DNA of 14,436 nucleotides from Hyphomicrobiales bacterium (GCA_027058735.1 JALURZ010000074.1:1-14436); one strand, 5' to 3'. Positions 1-6,312 are shown, numbered from the stretch's first letter. The notes: a model not told the origin generated them from the letters alone. Numbers and translations are program-made.

Positions 1-265
1 CCTTATAGCGCGGGCCAAGGGTGTCGAACAGTTTTGCGACCATCGCCTTGTCGCGAATGCGCGAAATCGCCTGACGCCGCGCATGCAGGTCGCCGCGCTT
101 GCCAAGCGTAACCAGCTTGTCGGCGACCCGGCGCAGTTCCTTCGCCTTGGGCAGCGTCGTGATGATCTGCTCGTGCTTGATCAGCGCCGCGGCCATGTTC
201 ACGAACAGCGCCTTGCGATGGCTGGCGGTGCGATTGAGTTTGCGGCCCTTCAGGCGGTGTCGCAT
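1..265 (-). CDS. rplQ: 50S ribosomal protein L17 (partial, C-terminus beyond the window)
   Basis: L17 is a large-subunit protein near the peptide exit tunnel. The frame starting with ATG at 263-265 reads MRHRLKGRKLNRTASHRKAL, the standard L17 N-terminus. It continues through the conserved segments IKHEQIITTLPKAKELR and RRQAISRIRDKAMVAKLF, reaching about residue 88 (GPRYK) where the window ends. The remaining third, including the usual GGYTR motif, lies outside. A purine-rich GGGGAGAGA sits just upstream of the ATG and serves as ribosome binding site. It is the last gene of the alpha cluster, 63 bases after rpoA, its normal neighbour in most bacteria. Identification is very secure; only the stop is unseen. 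Confidence 0.96.
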   Translation of the reverse strand, partial: MRHRLKGRKLNRTASHRKALFVNMAAALIKHEQIITTLPKAKELRRVADKLVTLGKRGDLHARRQAISRIRDKAMVAKLFDTLGPRYK

Positions 266-298
266 GAGCTCTCTCCCCGGTTTCTGGCCCCTGGCATC

Positions 299-318
299 GC
301 GCCGGCGCGGCCGGCCGC
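299..318. repeat. Overlapping GC palindromes between rpoA and rplQ
   Basis: The 63-base rpoA-rplQ gap holds two perfect palindromes that share two bases: a 10-base one at 299-308 (GCGCCGGCGC) and a 12-base one at 307-318 (GCGGCCGGCCGC). CTGGC (291-295) and GCCAG (317-321) also flank this block and could close a larger stem. No T-run follows in the direction of transcription, so a classical intrinsic terminator is not supported. A transcript-stabilising or processing hairpin is possible, as is simple GC-rich composition. Confidence 0.45.
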
Positions 319-328
319 CAGAGCGCGG

Positions 329-1345
329 TCAATATTGTTCGGTCAGCCTTTTCGCCAGTTCTTCGATATTCTCAGGCGGCCAGTTTGGCACTTCCATGCC
401 CAGATGCAAACCCATCTGAACCAGCACTTCCTTGATTTCATTGAGTGATTTGCGCCCGAAATTCGGCGTGCGCAGCATTTCGGCTTCCGATTTCTGGATC
501 AGATCACCGATATAGACGATATTGTCGTTCTTCAGGCAGTTCGCCGAACGGACCGACAATTCCAGTTCGTCCACTTTCTTGAGCAAAGCGGCATTGAACT
601 CCAGTTCCGGCGTCTTTTCCTCGACAACCGGAGCGACAGGCTCTTCGAAATTCACGAATATGCCGAGTTGATCGGTCAGAATGCGCGCAGCGAAGGCCAC
701 CGCGTCTTCGGGCAGGACGGAGCCGTCCGTTTCCACCGTCATGGTCAGCTTGTCATAATCGAGCACCTGGCCTTCGCGGGTGTTCTCAACCTTGAAGGAG
801 ACCTTTTTCACGGGGCTGAAAAGACTGTCCACCGGGATCAATCCGATGGGCGCGTCCTCGGGGCGGTTCTTGTCGGCGACCACATATCCCTTGCCGCTGT
901 TGACGGTGAACTCCATGCGAAGTTCCGTGCCCTCATCCAGAGTGCACAGGGTGTGATCCTTGTTCAGGATATCCACATCCGCCACCTCCTCGATGTCGGC
1001 GGCGGTCACGATCCCCGGGCCATCCTTGCGCAGGACCAGGCGTTTGGGCCCATCGGAATGCAAACGGAACGAAAGCTCCTTGATATTGAGAATGATATCG
1101 GTCACATCTTCGCGGATGCCCGACACGGAGGAGAATTCGTGCAGCACGCCGTCGATCTGCACAGAGGTCACCGCGGCGCCCTGCAACGACGACAGCAAGA
1201 CACGCCGCAGCGCGTTGCCAAGGGTCATGCCGAAACCGCGCTCCAGCGGCTCGGCCACAATCGTTGCGAAACGCAGGGCGTCGGTGCCGGCTTTGATGTC
1301 AAGCTTGGTCGGCTTGATCAGTTCCTGCCAGTTTTTCTGCATCAT
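329..1345 (-). CDS. rpoA: DNA-directed RNA polymerase subunit alpha
   Basis: The alpha subunit dimerises to start assembly of core RNA polymerase, and its C-terminal domain contacts UP elements and activators. The 338-residue product has normal length. The N-terminal domain begins MMQKNWQELIKPTKL and carries the dimerisation segment GFGMTLGNALRRVLLSS. The C-terminal domain (about residues 250-325) retains the DNA-contacting VRSANCLKNDN (equivalent of E. coli R265 and N268) and TPNFGRKSLNEIKEVL, then the NWPPENI signature. The start is the first of two adjacent ATG codons, matching relatives beginning M-x-QKNW. AAGGACGAGG lies upstream. It follows rpsK directly with no rpsD between, the usual alphaproteobacterial arrangement, so S4 regulation as in enterobacteria is not expected here. 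Confidence 0.98.
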   Translation of the reverse strand: MMQKNWQELIKPTKLDIKAGTDALRFATIVAEPLERGFGMTLGNALRRVLLSSLQGAAVTSVQIDGVLHEFSSVSGIREDVTDIILNIKELSFRLHSDGPKRLVLRKDGPGIVTAADIEEVADVDILNKDHTLCTLDEGTELRMEFTVNSGKGYVVADKNRPEDAPIGLIPVDSLFSPVKKVSFKVENTREGQVLDYDKLTMTVETDGSVLPEDAVAFAARILTDQLGIFVNFEEPVAPVVEEKTPELEFNAALLKKVDELELSVRSANCLKNDNIVYIGDLIQKSEAEMLRTPNFGRKSLNEIKEVLVQMGLHLGMEVPNWPPENIEELAKRLTEQY

Positions 1346-1483
1346 GTCTCAACCTCGTCCTTGAGATTCCCGGCCGGGCGATCCTGGGGATGCCGGGCAC
1401 CCGTTGCCTGTGTGAAACATTCCGCTCGCGGCCAGTTTGCCCGGAGCGCCATCAGGCAGCGAAAAATTATGCACTATGCTCCG
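1346..1483 (-). other. 138-base rpsK-rpoA intergenic leader with stem candidates
   Basis: This is the second-largest gap in the window. In transcript orientation, CGGAGC directly after the rpsK stop (1478-1483) can pair with GCTCCG (1442-1447), enclosing a sequence with a T5 run. Further down, GGGTGC and GCATCCC (1387-1402) can form a bulged stem, and a perfect 10-base palindrome CCCGGCCGGG occupies 1369-1378 shortly before the rpoA ribosome binding site. The motif CATAAT occurs after the rpsK stop but lacks a -35 box at suitable distance. The region looks like a structured untranslated spacer; no short gene is evident. Confidence 0.4.
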
Positions 1484-1873
1484 TCAAACCCGCCGGCGCT
1501 TCGGCGGGCGACAACCGTTGTGCGGAATCGGGGTCACATCGCGGATCGACGTGATCTGAAACCCCGCGGCCTGAAGCGCGCGCAGCGCCGACTCGCGCCC
1601 GGACCCGGGACCGCGAACTTCAACCTCCAGGGTCTTCATGCCGTGTTCGGCCGCGCGCCTTCCCGCCTCCTCAGCCGCCATCTGCGCGGCATAGGGTGTC
1701 GATTTGCGCGATCCGCGAAAACCCATCATGCCCGCCGACGCCCACGCGATCGCATTGCCCTGGGCATCGGTTATCATGATCATCGTATTGTTGTAGGTCG
1801 CGCGCACATGCGCGACGCCGGAAGAAATGTTCTTGCGTTCCCGCCGGCGGACCCGTCCTTTTTCAGCAGCCAT
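1484..1873 (-). CDS. rpsK: 30S ribosomal protein S11
   Basis: S11 sits on the platform of the small subunit near the E site, helping to position mRNA and tRNA. The 129-residue product has full family length. Recognisable stretches are GVAHVRATYNNTMIMITDAQ, GFRGSRKSTPYAAQMAAE, EVRGPGSGRESALRALQ and the nearly invariant tail TPIPHNGCRPPKRRRV. The N-terminus MAAEKGRVRRRERKN is basic, as usual. The ATG start is preceded by GGGAAG at suitable distance. It lies 35 bases downstream of rpsM and 138 bases upstream of rpoA, within the alpha cluster. Confidence 0.98.
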   Translation of the reverse strand: MAAEKGRVRRRERKNISSGVAHVRATYNNTMIMITDAQGNAIAWASAGMMGFRGSRKSTPYAAQMAAEEAGRRAAEHGMKTLEVEVRGPGSGRESALRALQAAGFQITSIRDVTPIPHNGCRPPKRRRV

Positions 1874-1908
1874 GTCGTTTTACTTCCCAGATACCCAGAG
1901 GCTTTCCA

Positions 1909-2277
1909 TCAGCCCTTTTTGCCGGCGATCGGCCGCGCCGGACCTTTTCGCGTGCGTGCGTTCGTATGGGTGCGCTGGCCGCGCACCGGCAATCCGCGGC
2001 GATGGCGCAGACCGCGATAGCAGCCAAGATCCATCAGCCGCTTGATGTTCATGGCCACGTCCCGGCGCAGATCGCCCTCCACGACGTAGTCACGGTCGAT
2101 AACCTCGCGAATGCGTATGACATCCGCGTCGGCCAGCTCATTGACCCGCCGTTCGGCGGGTATGTTGACCTTCGCGCAGATTTCCCGCGCCTTGGTCGCG
2201 CCAATGCCGTGAATATAGGTCAGCGCGACTTCCACGCGCTTGCCGGTGGGAATATTTACCCCAGCAATTCGAGCCAC
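1909..2277 (-). CDS. rpsM: 30S ribosomal protein S13
   Basis: S13 lies in the head of the small subunit, forms inter-subunit bridges and contacts P-site tRNA through its basic tail. The 122-residue product begins MARIAGVNIPTGKRVEVALT and has the helix-turn-helix-like YIHGIGATKAREIC, the central GCYRGLRHRRGLPVRGQRTH and the tail NARTRKGPARPIAGKKG. The start codon is GTG (2275-2277), supported by family alignment at MARIAG and a strong GAGGAGAG site 8 bases upstream (2286-2293). It is first in the alpha cluster and follows adk after 191 bases containing a good promoter candidate. No rpmJ precedes it, unlike in gammaproteobacteria. Confidence 0.98.
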   Translation of the reverse strand: MARIAGVNIPTGKRVEVALTYIHGIGATKAREICAKVNIPAERRVNELADADVIRIREVIDRDYVVEGDLRRDVAMNIKRLMDLGCYRGLRHRRGLPVRGQRTHTNARTRKGPARPIAGKKG

Positions 2278-2285
2278 TGTCCTAA

Positions 2286-2317
2286 CTCTCCTCGATCAGC
2301 CCCGCCCGCAGGACGGG
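2286..2317 (-). promoter_or_regulatory. Strong ribosome binding site of rpsM with an adjacent hairpin
   Basis: GAGGAGAG at 2286-2293 is the Shine-Dalgarno sequence that supports the GTG start of rpsM. Immediately upstream, CCCGTCC (2311-2317) can pair with GGGCGGG (2301-2307) across a 3-base loop, giving 7 pairs with one G-U. The stem ends 7 bases before the Shine-Dalgarno, close enough to influence ribosome loading. The hairpin is seen in the sequence; any regulatory role is inferred. Confidence 0.5.
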
Positions 2318-2349
2318 TGCAGTTCACTCACTCGGCGGACCGCAGGGTC

Positions 2350-2388
2350 AAAAACGGAACTTCCAATGGCTGGATCGCGCCCGTTTCC
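2350..2388 (-). promoter_or_regulatory. Possible attenuator-like hairpin in the rpsM leader
   Basis: In the transcript, GGAAACGG (2381-2388) can pair with CCGTTTTT (2350-2357), six Watson-Crick pairs plus two G-U. An inner stem of TCCA (2371-2374) and TGGA (2362-2365) closes a 5-base loop. The 3' arm ends in a run of five T. It could act as a weak terminator for the upstream secY-adk transcript, as an attenuator in the rpsM leader, or do nothing. The stem is only moderately stable. Confidence 0.28.
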
Positions 2389-2420
2389 TGCCGGAAAATT
2401 GGTGGAATTCTGAACTGCGG

Positions 2421-2449
2421 TTTGTACGTGGTATCGTGGGAATCGTCAA
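2421..2449 (-). promoter_or_regulatory. Candidate housekeeping promoter for rpsM-rpsK-rpoA-rplQ
   Basis: On the minus strand, TTGACG (2444-2449) is followed after exactly 17 bases by TACAAA (2421-2426). The -35 box is part of CTTGAC, the form favoured by alphaproteobacterial housekeeping sigma factors; the -10 box matches TATAAT at 4 of 6 positions. The predicted start near 2414 would leave a leader of about 137 bases before the GTG of rpsM. Its position in the largest gap, at the boundary between the spc and alpha clusters, supports the call. Confidence 0.55.
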
Positions 2450-2468
2450 GCACAACGCCGCGGCCCTT

Positions 2469-3050
2469 TCATGTGCGTTTTTCGTCAATTATATCGGCAA
2501 TCTGCTTTGCCACCCCCTCGATATCCGCCATGCCATCGACCGACCTCAATATGCCCTGGGCGTTGTAATAGGCGGCCACGGGGGCGGTCTGGGCATGGTA
2601 AACCTGCAACCGTTTTTTCAGCGCCTCTTCATTGTCATCAGCGCGCGGGCCGCAGGGCGATTCAGCCGCGCGGGTCAGTATCCGGTCAAGCAGCGCCGCG
2701 TCGTCCACCTTCAGTTCGATCACCGCATCAAGCGAAACGCCCGTATCCTCCAGCACCCGGTCGAGCGCCTCGGCCTGGGCGAGCGTGCGCGGGAAGCCGT
2801 CCAGCGTGAACCCGTTGGCGCAATCGGGTTGGCTGATGCGGGCAGATATCACGCCGACCACGATCCCGTCGGGCACCAGTTCGCCATGGGCCATGATGCC
2901 TTCGGCCAATTTGCCGATTTCGCTGCCCTCCGCGACCGCCGCACGCAACATTTCGCCGGTGGACAACTGGATCATGCCGCGCTCGTCTTCCAGCCGGGCG
3001 GCCTGAACCCCCTTGCCGGCTCCAGGCGGACCCAACAGGATCAGCTTCAT
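2469..3050 (-). CDS. adk: Adenylate kinase, short-LID form
   Basis: Adenylate kinase interconverts ATP plus AMP with two ADP in the cytoplasm. The 193-residue product has the P-loop GPPGAGKG (7-14, catalytic Lys13), the AMP-binding STGEMLR (Arg36) and LDGFPRT (Asp84, Arg88), and the closing arginines in PRADDN (Arg136) and KKRL (Arg147). The LID is reduced to about 12 residues (124-135), with no zinc-type four-cysteine domain, a form common in alphaproteobacteria. Two usually conserved positions differ: the Thr after the P-loop glycine is Val15 (GKGVQ instead of GKGTQ), and the Asp of STGDML is Glu33. The start overlaps the secY stop as ATGA, so translation is probably coupled. Confidence 0.97.
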   Translation of the reverse strand: MKLILLGPPGAGKGVQAARLEDERGMIQLSTGEMLRAAVAEGSEIGKLAEGIMAHGELVPDGIVVGVISARISQPDCANGFTLDGFPRTLAQAEALDRVLEDTGVSLDAVIELKVDDAALLDRILTRAAESPCGPRADDNEEALKKRLQVYHAQTAPVAAYYNAQGILRSVDGMADIEGVAKQIADIIDEKRT

Positions 3051-4378
3051 TTCCGGCGCCCCCGCAGCTTCGCCTTCTTGACCAGCCCCTCATATTGATG
3101 GGCAAGAAGGTGGCTTTGAACCTGGCTGACCGTATCCATGGTCACGCTGACCACAATCAACAGCGATGTGCCGCCAAAATAAAACGGCACGGCGGCATAG
3201 GAAATGAGCAGTTCCGGCAACAGGCAGACCAGCGCCAGATAGCCGGCGCCCACGACTGTGACGCGTGTCAGAACATAATCGATGTATGACGCCGTCTTTT
3301 CGCCGGGACGAATGCCCGGAATAAAGCCCCCGTAGCGCTTCAGATTGTCCGCGGTGTCCTTGGGATTGAAAACGATGGCGGTGTAGAAAAAGGCGAAAAA
3401 GACGATGCCGACCATGTAAAGCGTCAAGAACAGCGGTTGTCCGCGTCCCAGAAGCGCCGTGATGGAATTGAGCCATTCGGGCCCCTGCCCGGCGGAAAAA
3501 TTGGCGACCGTAATCGGCAGCAATAACAGCGAAGACGCAAAAATCGGCGGTATCACACCGGCCGTGTTCAGCTTCAGCGGCAGGTGGGAAGAGTCGCCCT
3601 GGTAGACCTTGTTGCCCATCTGGCGTTTGGGATACTGGACCAGCAAACGGCGCTGCGCACGCTCGACATACACGATAAACGCCACCACCGCGACAGCCAT
3701 GATCATGATCGCCACGATCAAGATCGTGGACAGGGCGCCCTGACGCCCCAGTTCCAGCGTGCCCACGATCGCGGAGGGCAGTTCCGCGACAATTCCAGCG
3801 AAAATGATCAGCGAAATCCCGTTGCCGATGCCCCGTGCGGTGATCTGCTCGCCAAGCCACATCAGGAAAACGGTTCCCCCAACCAGAGTCACGACAGCGG
3901 TGAAGCGGAAATAGAGGCCCGGGTCCGAAACCACATTGCCCGCCCCTTCAAGCCCGACCGCAATGCCATACCCTTGCAGGGCCGCCAGAATGACGGTGCC
4001 ATAGCGGGTGTACTGGTTGATCTGCTTGCGCCCCTGCTCGCCTTCCTTCTTGAGCTGTTCAAGATGCGGGGAAACAGTCGTCATCAGTTGAATGATGATC
4101 GATGCCGAAATATAGGGCATGATGTTGAGCGCGAAAATCGCCATGCGCCCGACGGCGCCGCCGGCGAACATGTCGATCATGCCAAGCAGGCCGCCCTGAT
4201 TCTGGTTGATCAAGGTGGCCAGGGCCGCGGGATCGATGCCGGGCAGGGGAATATAGGTGCCGAACCGGTAGACCAGCAACGCGGCAAGCGTGAACCAGAT
4301 GCGCTTCTTGAGGTCATCTGCTCGCGCAAAGGCCTTGAAATTCAGATTTGCAGCAAGTTGTTCAGCCGCTGAAGCCAT
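3047..4378 (-). CDS. secY: Preprotein translocase subunit SecY
   Basis: SecY forms the protein-conducting channel of the inner membrane, working with SecE, SecG and SecA or the ribosome. The 443-residue product shows ten hydrophobic segments, at roughly 26-46, 75-100, 127-145, 158-177, 186-206, 217-238, 272-292, 318-338, 374-394 and 397-416. Between segments 1 and 2 lies the plug region (PLPGI... MIDMFAGGAVGRMAI). Cytoplasmic loops include the basic ERAQRRLLVQYPKRQ and the ribosome/SecA-contact loop GFIPGIRPGEKT with Arg357. The N-terminus MASAAEQLAANLNF and a basic C-tail ending KLRGRRK are normal. GGAGAA precedes the ATG. It lies 54 bases after rplO and overlaps adk by 4 bases. Confidence 0.98.
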   Translation of the reverse strand: MASAAEQLAANLNFKAFARADDLKKRIWFTLAALLVYRFGTYIPLPGIDPAALATLINQNQGGLLGMIDMFAGGAVGRMAIFALNIMPYISASIIIQLMTTVSPHLEQLKKEGEQGRKQINQYTRYGTVILAALQGYGIAVGLEGAGNVVSDPGLYFRFTAVVTLVGGTVFLMWLGEQITARGIGNGISLIIFAGIVAELPSAIVGTLELGRQGALSTILIVAIMIMAVAVVAFIVYVERAQRRLLVQYPKRQMGNKVYQGDSSHLPLKLNTAGVIPPIFASSLLLLPITVANFSAGQGPEWLNSITALLGRGQPLFLTLYMVGIVFFAFFYTAIVFNPKDTADNLKRYGGFIPGIRPGEKTASYIDYVLTRVTVVGAGYLALVCLLPELLISYAAVPFYFGGTSLLIVVSVTMDTVSQVQSHLLAHQYEGLVKKAKLRGRRK

Positions 4379-4432
4379 GGGTCAATTTCTCCAGATACAA
4401 GCGAACACGCAACACCATCTTGTTCCGGCGGC

Positions 4433-5047
4433 CTAACTGTCCGCCTTCTTGCCGGCATCGGACGCATTCTTTTTCTCGTTCGCCGGCTTCGAATGCGCCC
4501 CGGGTGACGTTTTGTCCCCACGCGCTCTTGCGAGCCTCTTCGCCGCCCTCGGGTCCCTGGTCTTTCCCGCGCCGGCCGCCCTCTTCGGCATGGCGACCAG
4601 TGTCACGCTGCCGCCGGCCTTTTCGACCGCGGCGATGGCGGGTTTCGACGCGCCCGTCACTTCAAACGCAATCTTGCCCTTTATCGCGCCCTTGGCAAGT
4701 AGCCGCACGCCATCGCGCGCACGGCGGATAACCCCTGCCGCCAGCAGCGCCTCGACGGTGACCGGTTTGCTGGCGTCCAGCTTTTTGGCATCGATCGCCT
4801 TTTGCACCCGCTCCAGGTTCACCTCGTTGAAGCGAAGCGCGAAACTGTTGTTGAACCCGCGCTTCGGCAAACGGCGGTGAAGCGGCATCTGCCCGCCCTC
4901 GAAACCTTTGAGGGAAACGCCGGACCGTGATTTCTGGCCCTTGTGGCCCCGGCCCGCCGTCTTGCCGGTTCCAGAGCCAATGCCGCGCCCGACACGCTTG
5001 CGCGCGGTGCGGGCGCCGGGATTGTCCCTGAGTTCGTTCAGCCTCAT
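4433..5047 (-). CDS. rplO: 50S ribosomal protein L15 with a long basic C-terminal tail
   Basis: L15 is a late-assembly protein of the large subunit. The N-terminal half is canonical: MRLNELRDNPGARTARKRVG, RGIGSGTGKTAGRGHKGQ and GGQMPLHRRLPKRGF; the globular part ends near GGSVTLV (145-151). The product is 204 residues, about 45 longer than usual, because of a Lys/Arg/Ala-rich tail from about residue 153 (nine Lys, six Arg, five acidic residues). The tail is low in hydrophobic residues and probably disordered. An in-frame ATG lies seven codons upstream (5068), but the one at 5045-5047 matches the family start. It follows rpmD by 44 AT-rich bases that may hold a promoter. Confidence 0.97.
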   Translation of the reverse strand: MRLNELRDNPGARTARKRVGRGIGSGTGKTAGRGHKGQKSRSGVSLKGFEGGQMPLHRRLPKRGFNNSFALRFNEVNLERVQKAIDAKKLDASKPVTVEALLAAGVIRRARDGVRLLAKGAIKGKIAFEVTGASKPAIAAVEKAGGSVTLVAMPKRAAGAGKTRDPRAAKRLARARGDKTSPGAHSKPANEKKNASDAGKKADS

Positions 5048-5077
5048 CGCAGTCACTCTCAAATCCATCCAAATCCC

Positions 5078-5105
5078 GATATATTCAATATTCAGCCACC
5101 GTCAA
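5078..5105 (-). promoter_or_regulatory. Candidate internal promoter upstream of rplO
   Basis: On the minus strand, TTGACG (5100-5105, inside the last codons of rpmD) is followed after 16 bases by TATATC (5078-5083), which overlaps an AT-rich island unusual for this GC-rich operon. It would drive rplO, secY and adk separately from the upstream ribosomal genes. The -35 box also encodes the normal Val-Asp end of L30, so it may be coincidental. The spacer is one base shorter than optimal. Confidence 0.35.
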
Positions 5106-5301
5106 CGACGCGCACGAGATGCGCCACCTTGGCGATCATGCCGCGCACGGCCGGAGTATCTTCAAGCGTGCGCCGCCGACCGATCTTGTTGAGACCAAGG
5201 CCGATCAGCGTCGCGCGCTGATCGGCCGGGCGGCGCAGCGGACTTCCGGTCTGCTCAACCGTCACGGCCCTGCCCGGCTTTTTCCTGTTCGCGTCTGCCA
5301 T
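5092..5301 (-). CDS. rpmD: 50S ribosomal protein L30
   Basis: L30 is a small, non-universal large-subunit protein. The 69-residue product begins MADANRKKPGRAVTVEQTGS. The central LRRPADQRATLIGLGLNKIG and the end LEDTPAVRGMIAKVAHLVRV are diagnostic for bacterial L30. An in-frame upstream ATG at 5383-5385 would place 28 extra residues inside the end of rpsE, so the family start at 5299-5301 is used, preceded by AGGGA. The C-terminus VVDGG is close to the family end. It sits between rpsE (27 bases upstream) and rplO, the standard spc position. Confidence 0.97.
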   Translation of the reverse strand: MADANRKKPGRAVTVEQTGSPLRRPADQRATLIGLGLNKIGRRRTLEDTPAVRGMIAKVAHLVRVVDGG

Positions 5302-5329
5302 CTGCTTCAATCCCTGCGTGGATTTGCCG

Positions 5330-5920
5330 CTACGCTTCGAGCGCGGCGGCGGCATCCGCCGAACCGTCGCGGCGGCGCGCGACAATATCGCTGACCTTCT
5401 TGCCCCTGCGCGCCGCGACCATGCGCGGGCTCGCCTCGCGCTTCAGCGCATCGAACGTGGCGCGCACCATGTTATAGGGGTTCGATGAACCCATCGATTT
5501 GGCCACCACGTCATGAACGCCCAGCGTTTCGAACACCGCGCGCATCGGCCCGCCGGCGATGATGCCGGTGCCCGCTGGCGCGGAGCGAAGAATGACCTTG
5601 CCCGCGCCGTGGCGTCCCCTGACGTCATGGTGCAGCGTGCGCCCTTCGCGCAGCGGCACGCGGATCATCGTGCCCTTGGCCGCTTCGGTCGCCTTGCGAA
5701 TGGCCTCGGGCACCTCGCGCGCCTTGCCATGGCCGAACCCCACGCGCCCCTTCTGGTCGCCGACAACAACCATGGCGGCAAAACCGAAGCGCCGCCCGCC
5801 CTTGACCACCTTGGCGACGCGGTTGATATGGACCAGCTTGTCGACAAACTCGCTGTCCTGCTCGCTGCGCGCGCGCCGGCCTCTCTGGCCGCGTTGCCCT
5901 CTCTGGTTTCTGTCGTTCAT
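5330..5920 (-). CDS. rpsE: 30S ribosomal protein S5
   Basis: S5 lies at the mRNA entry site of the small subunit and contributes to decoding accuracy and mRNA unwinding with S3 and S4. The 196-residue product has the double-stranded-RNA-binding fold, including VAKVVKGGRRFGFAAMVVVG and GRVGFGHGKAREVPEAIRKA, then the C-terminal domain with PAGTGIIAGGPMRAVFE, GVHDVVAKSMGSSNPYNMVR and the ARRGKKVSDI tail. The N-terminus has three tandem QRG triplets at residues 6-14, followed by RRARS, making a short basic glycine-rich arm. The Shine-Dalgarno is weak (GTGAAAG). The gene lies 32 bases after rplR and 28 bases before rpmD. Confidence 0.98.
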   Translation of the reverse strand: MNDRNQRGQRGQRGRRARSEQDSEFVDKLVHINRVAKVVKGGRRFGFAAMVVVGDQKGRVGFGHGKAREVPEAIRKATEAAKGTMIRVPLREGRTLHHDVRGRHGAGKVILRSAPAGTGIIAGGPMRAVFETLGVHDVVAKSMGSSNPYNMVRATFDALKREASPRMVAARRGKKVSDIVARRRDGSADAAAALEA

Positions 5921-5952
5921 ATCGCAACTTTCACTGTGGGTTTATCTGATAT

Positions 5953-6312
5953 CTAGAAGCTGAGACCGGATTCGCGGGCCGCATCCGCCAGCGCCTTGAC
6001 CCGGCCATGAAACAGGGAGCCGCCGCGGTCGAAAACCACTTTTGTCACACCCGCCTTCAGTGCACGTTCCGCGATCGATTTGCCGACCGCGGCGGCCGCA
6101 TCCTTGTTGCCGCCGGTCTTTAGGGTCTTGCGCATATCCGCTTCCAGGGAAGAGGCCGCGGCAACCGTGATCCCCTGCCCGTCATCGATCACCTGCGCAT
6201 AAATATGCCGTGAAGAGCGGAATACGGTGAGCCGCGGCCGCCCCCCCGACCGCCTTCTGAGCGCCCGGCGAACACGGTCGCGGCGCTGTATCGCTGTATT
6301 TTTCCTTGCCAT
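5953..6312 (-). CDS. rplR: 50S ribosomal protein L18
   Basis: L18 binds 5S rRNA together with L5 and anchors it in the central protuberance. The 119-residue product starts MARKNTAIQRRDRVRRALRR and has the diagnostic RPRLTVFRSSRHIYAQVIDD, a KSIAERALKAGVTKVVFDRG segment and the end HGRVKALADAARESGLSF. The start is uncertain between ATG at 6310-6312, which best matches the family N-terminus, and an in-frame GTG at 6325-6327 that overlaps the rplF stop as GTGA and has GGAAGG nine bases upstream; the latter would add five residues. With the ATG start the gap to rplF is 11 bases. Confidence 0.96.
   Translation of the reverse strand: MARKNTAIQRRDRVRRALRRRSGGRPRLTVFRSSRHIYAQVIDDGQGITVAAASSLEADMRKTLKTGGNKDAAAAVGKSIAERALKAGVTKVVFDRGGSLFHGRVKALADAARESGLSF

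Noticed and set aside
3..332. Minus-strand open frame of 109 codons at the left edge
   Set aside because: It is a shifted frame of rplQ. The frame starting at 265 gives clear L17 sequence.
1446..1486. Promoter TTGACG ... CATAAT at the rpsK end
   Set aside because: The boxes are only 10 bases apart, too close for a sigma-70-type promoter, and no other -35 box fits the CATAAT.
668..2020. Plus-strand open frame of 450 codons
   Set aside because: It runs opposite rpoA, rpsK and the end of rpsM. No start signal or recognisable domain; it is a shadow of the real genes.
2350..2388. Definite Rho-independent terminator after adk
   Set aside because: The stem has only six Watson-Crick pairs, the loop is large and it lies downstream of the promoter candidate; retained only as a low-confidence hairpin.
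4379..4432. rpmJ or infA next to secY
   Set aside because: The gaps on either side of secY and adk were read in the coding direction and contain no L36 or IF-1 sequence; their absence is normal for alphaproteobacteria.
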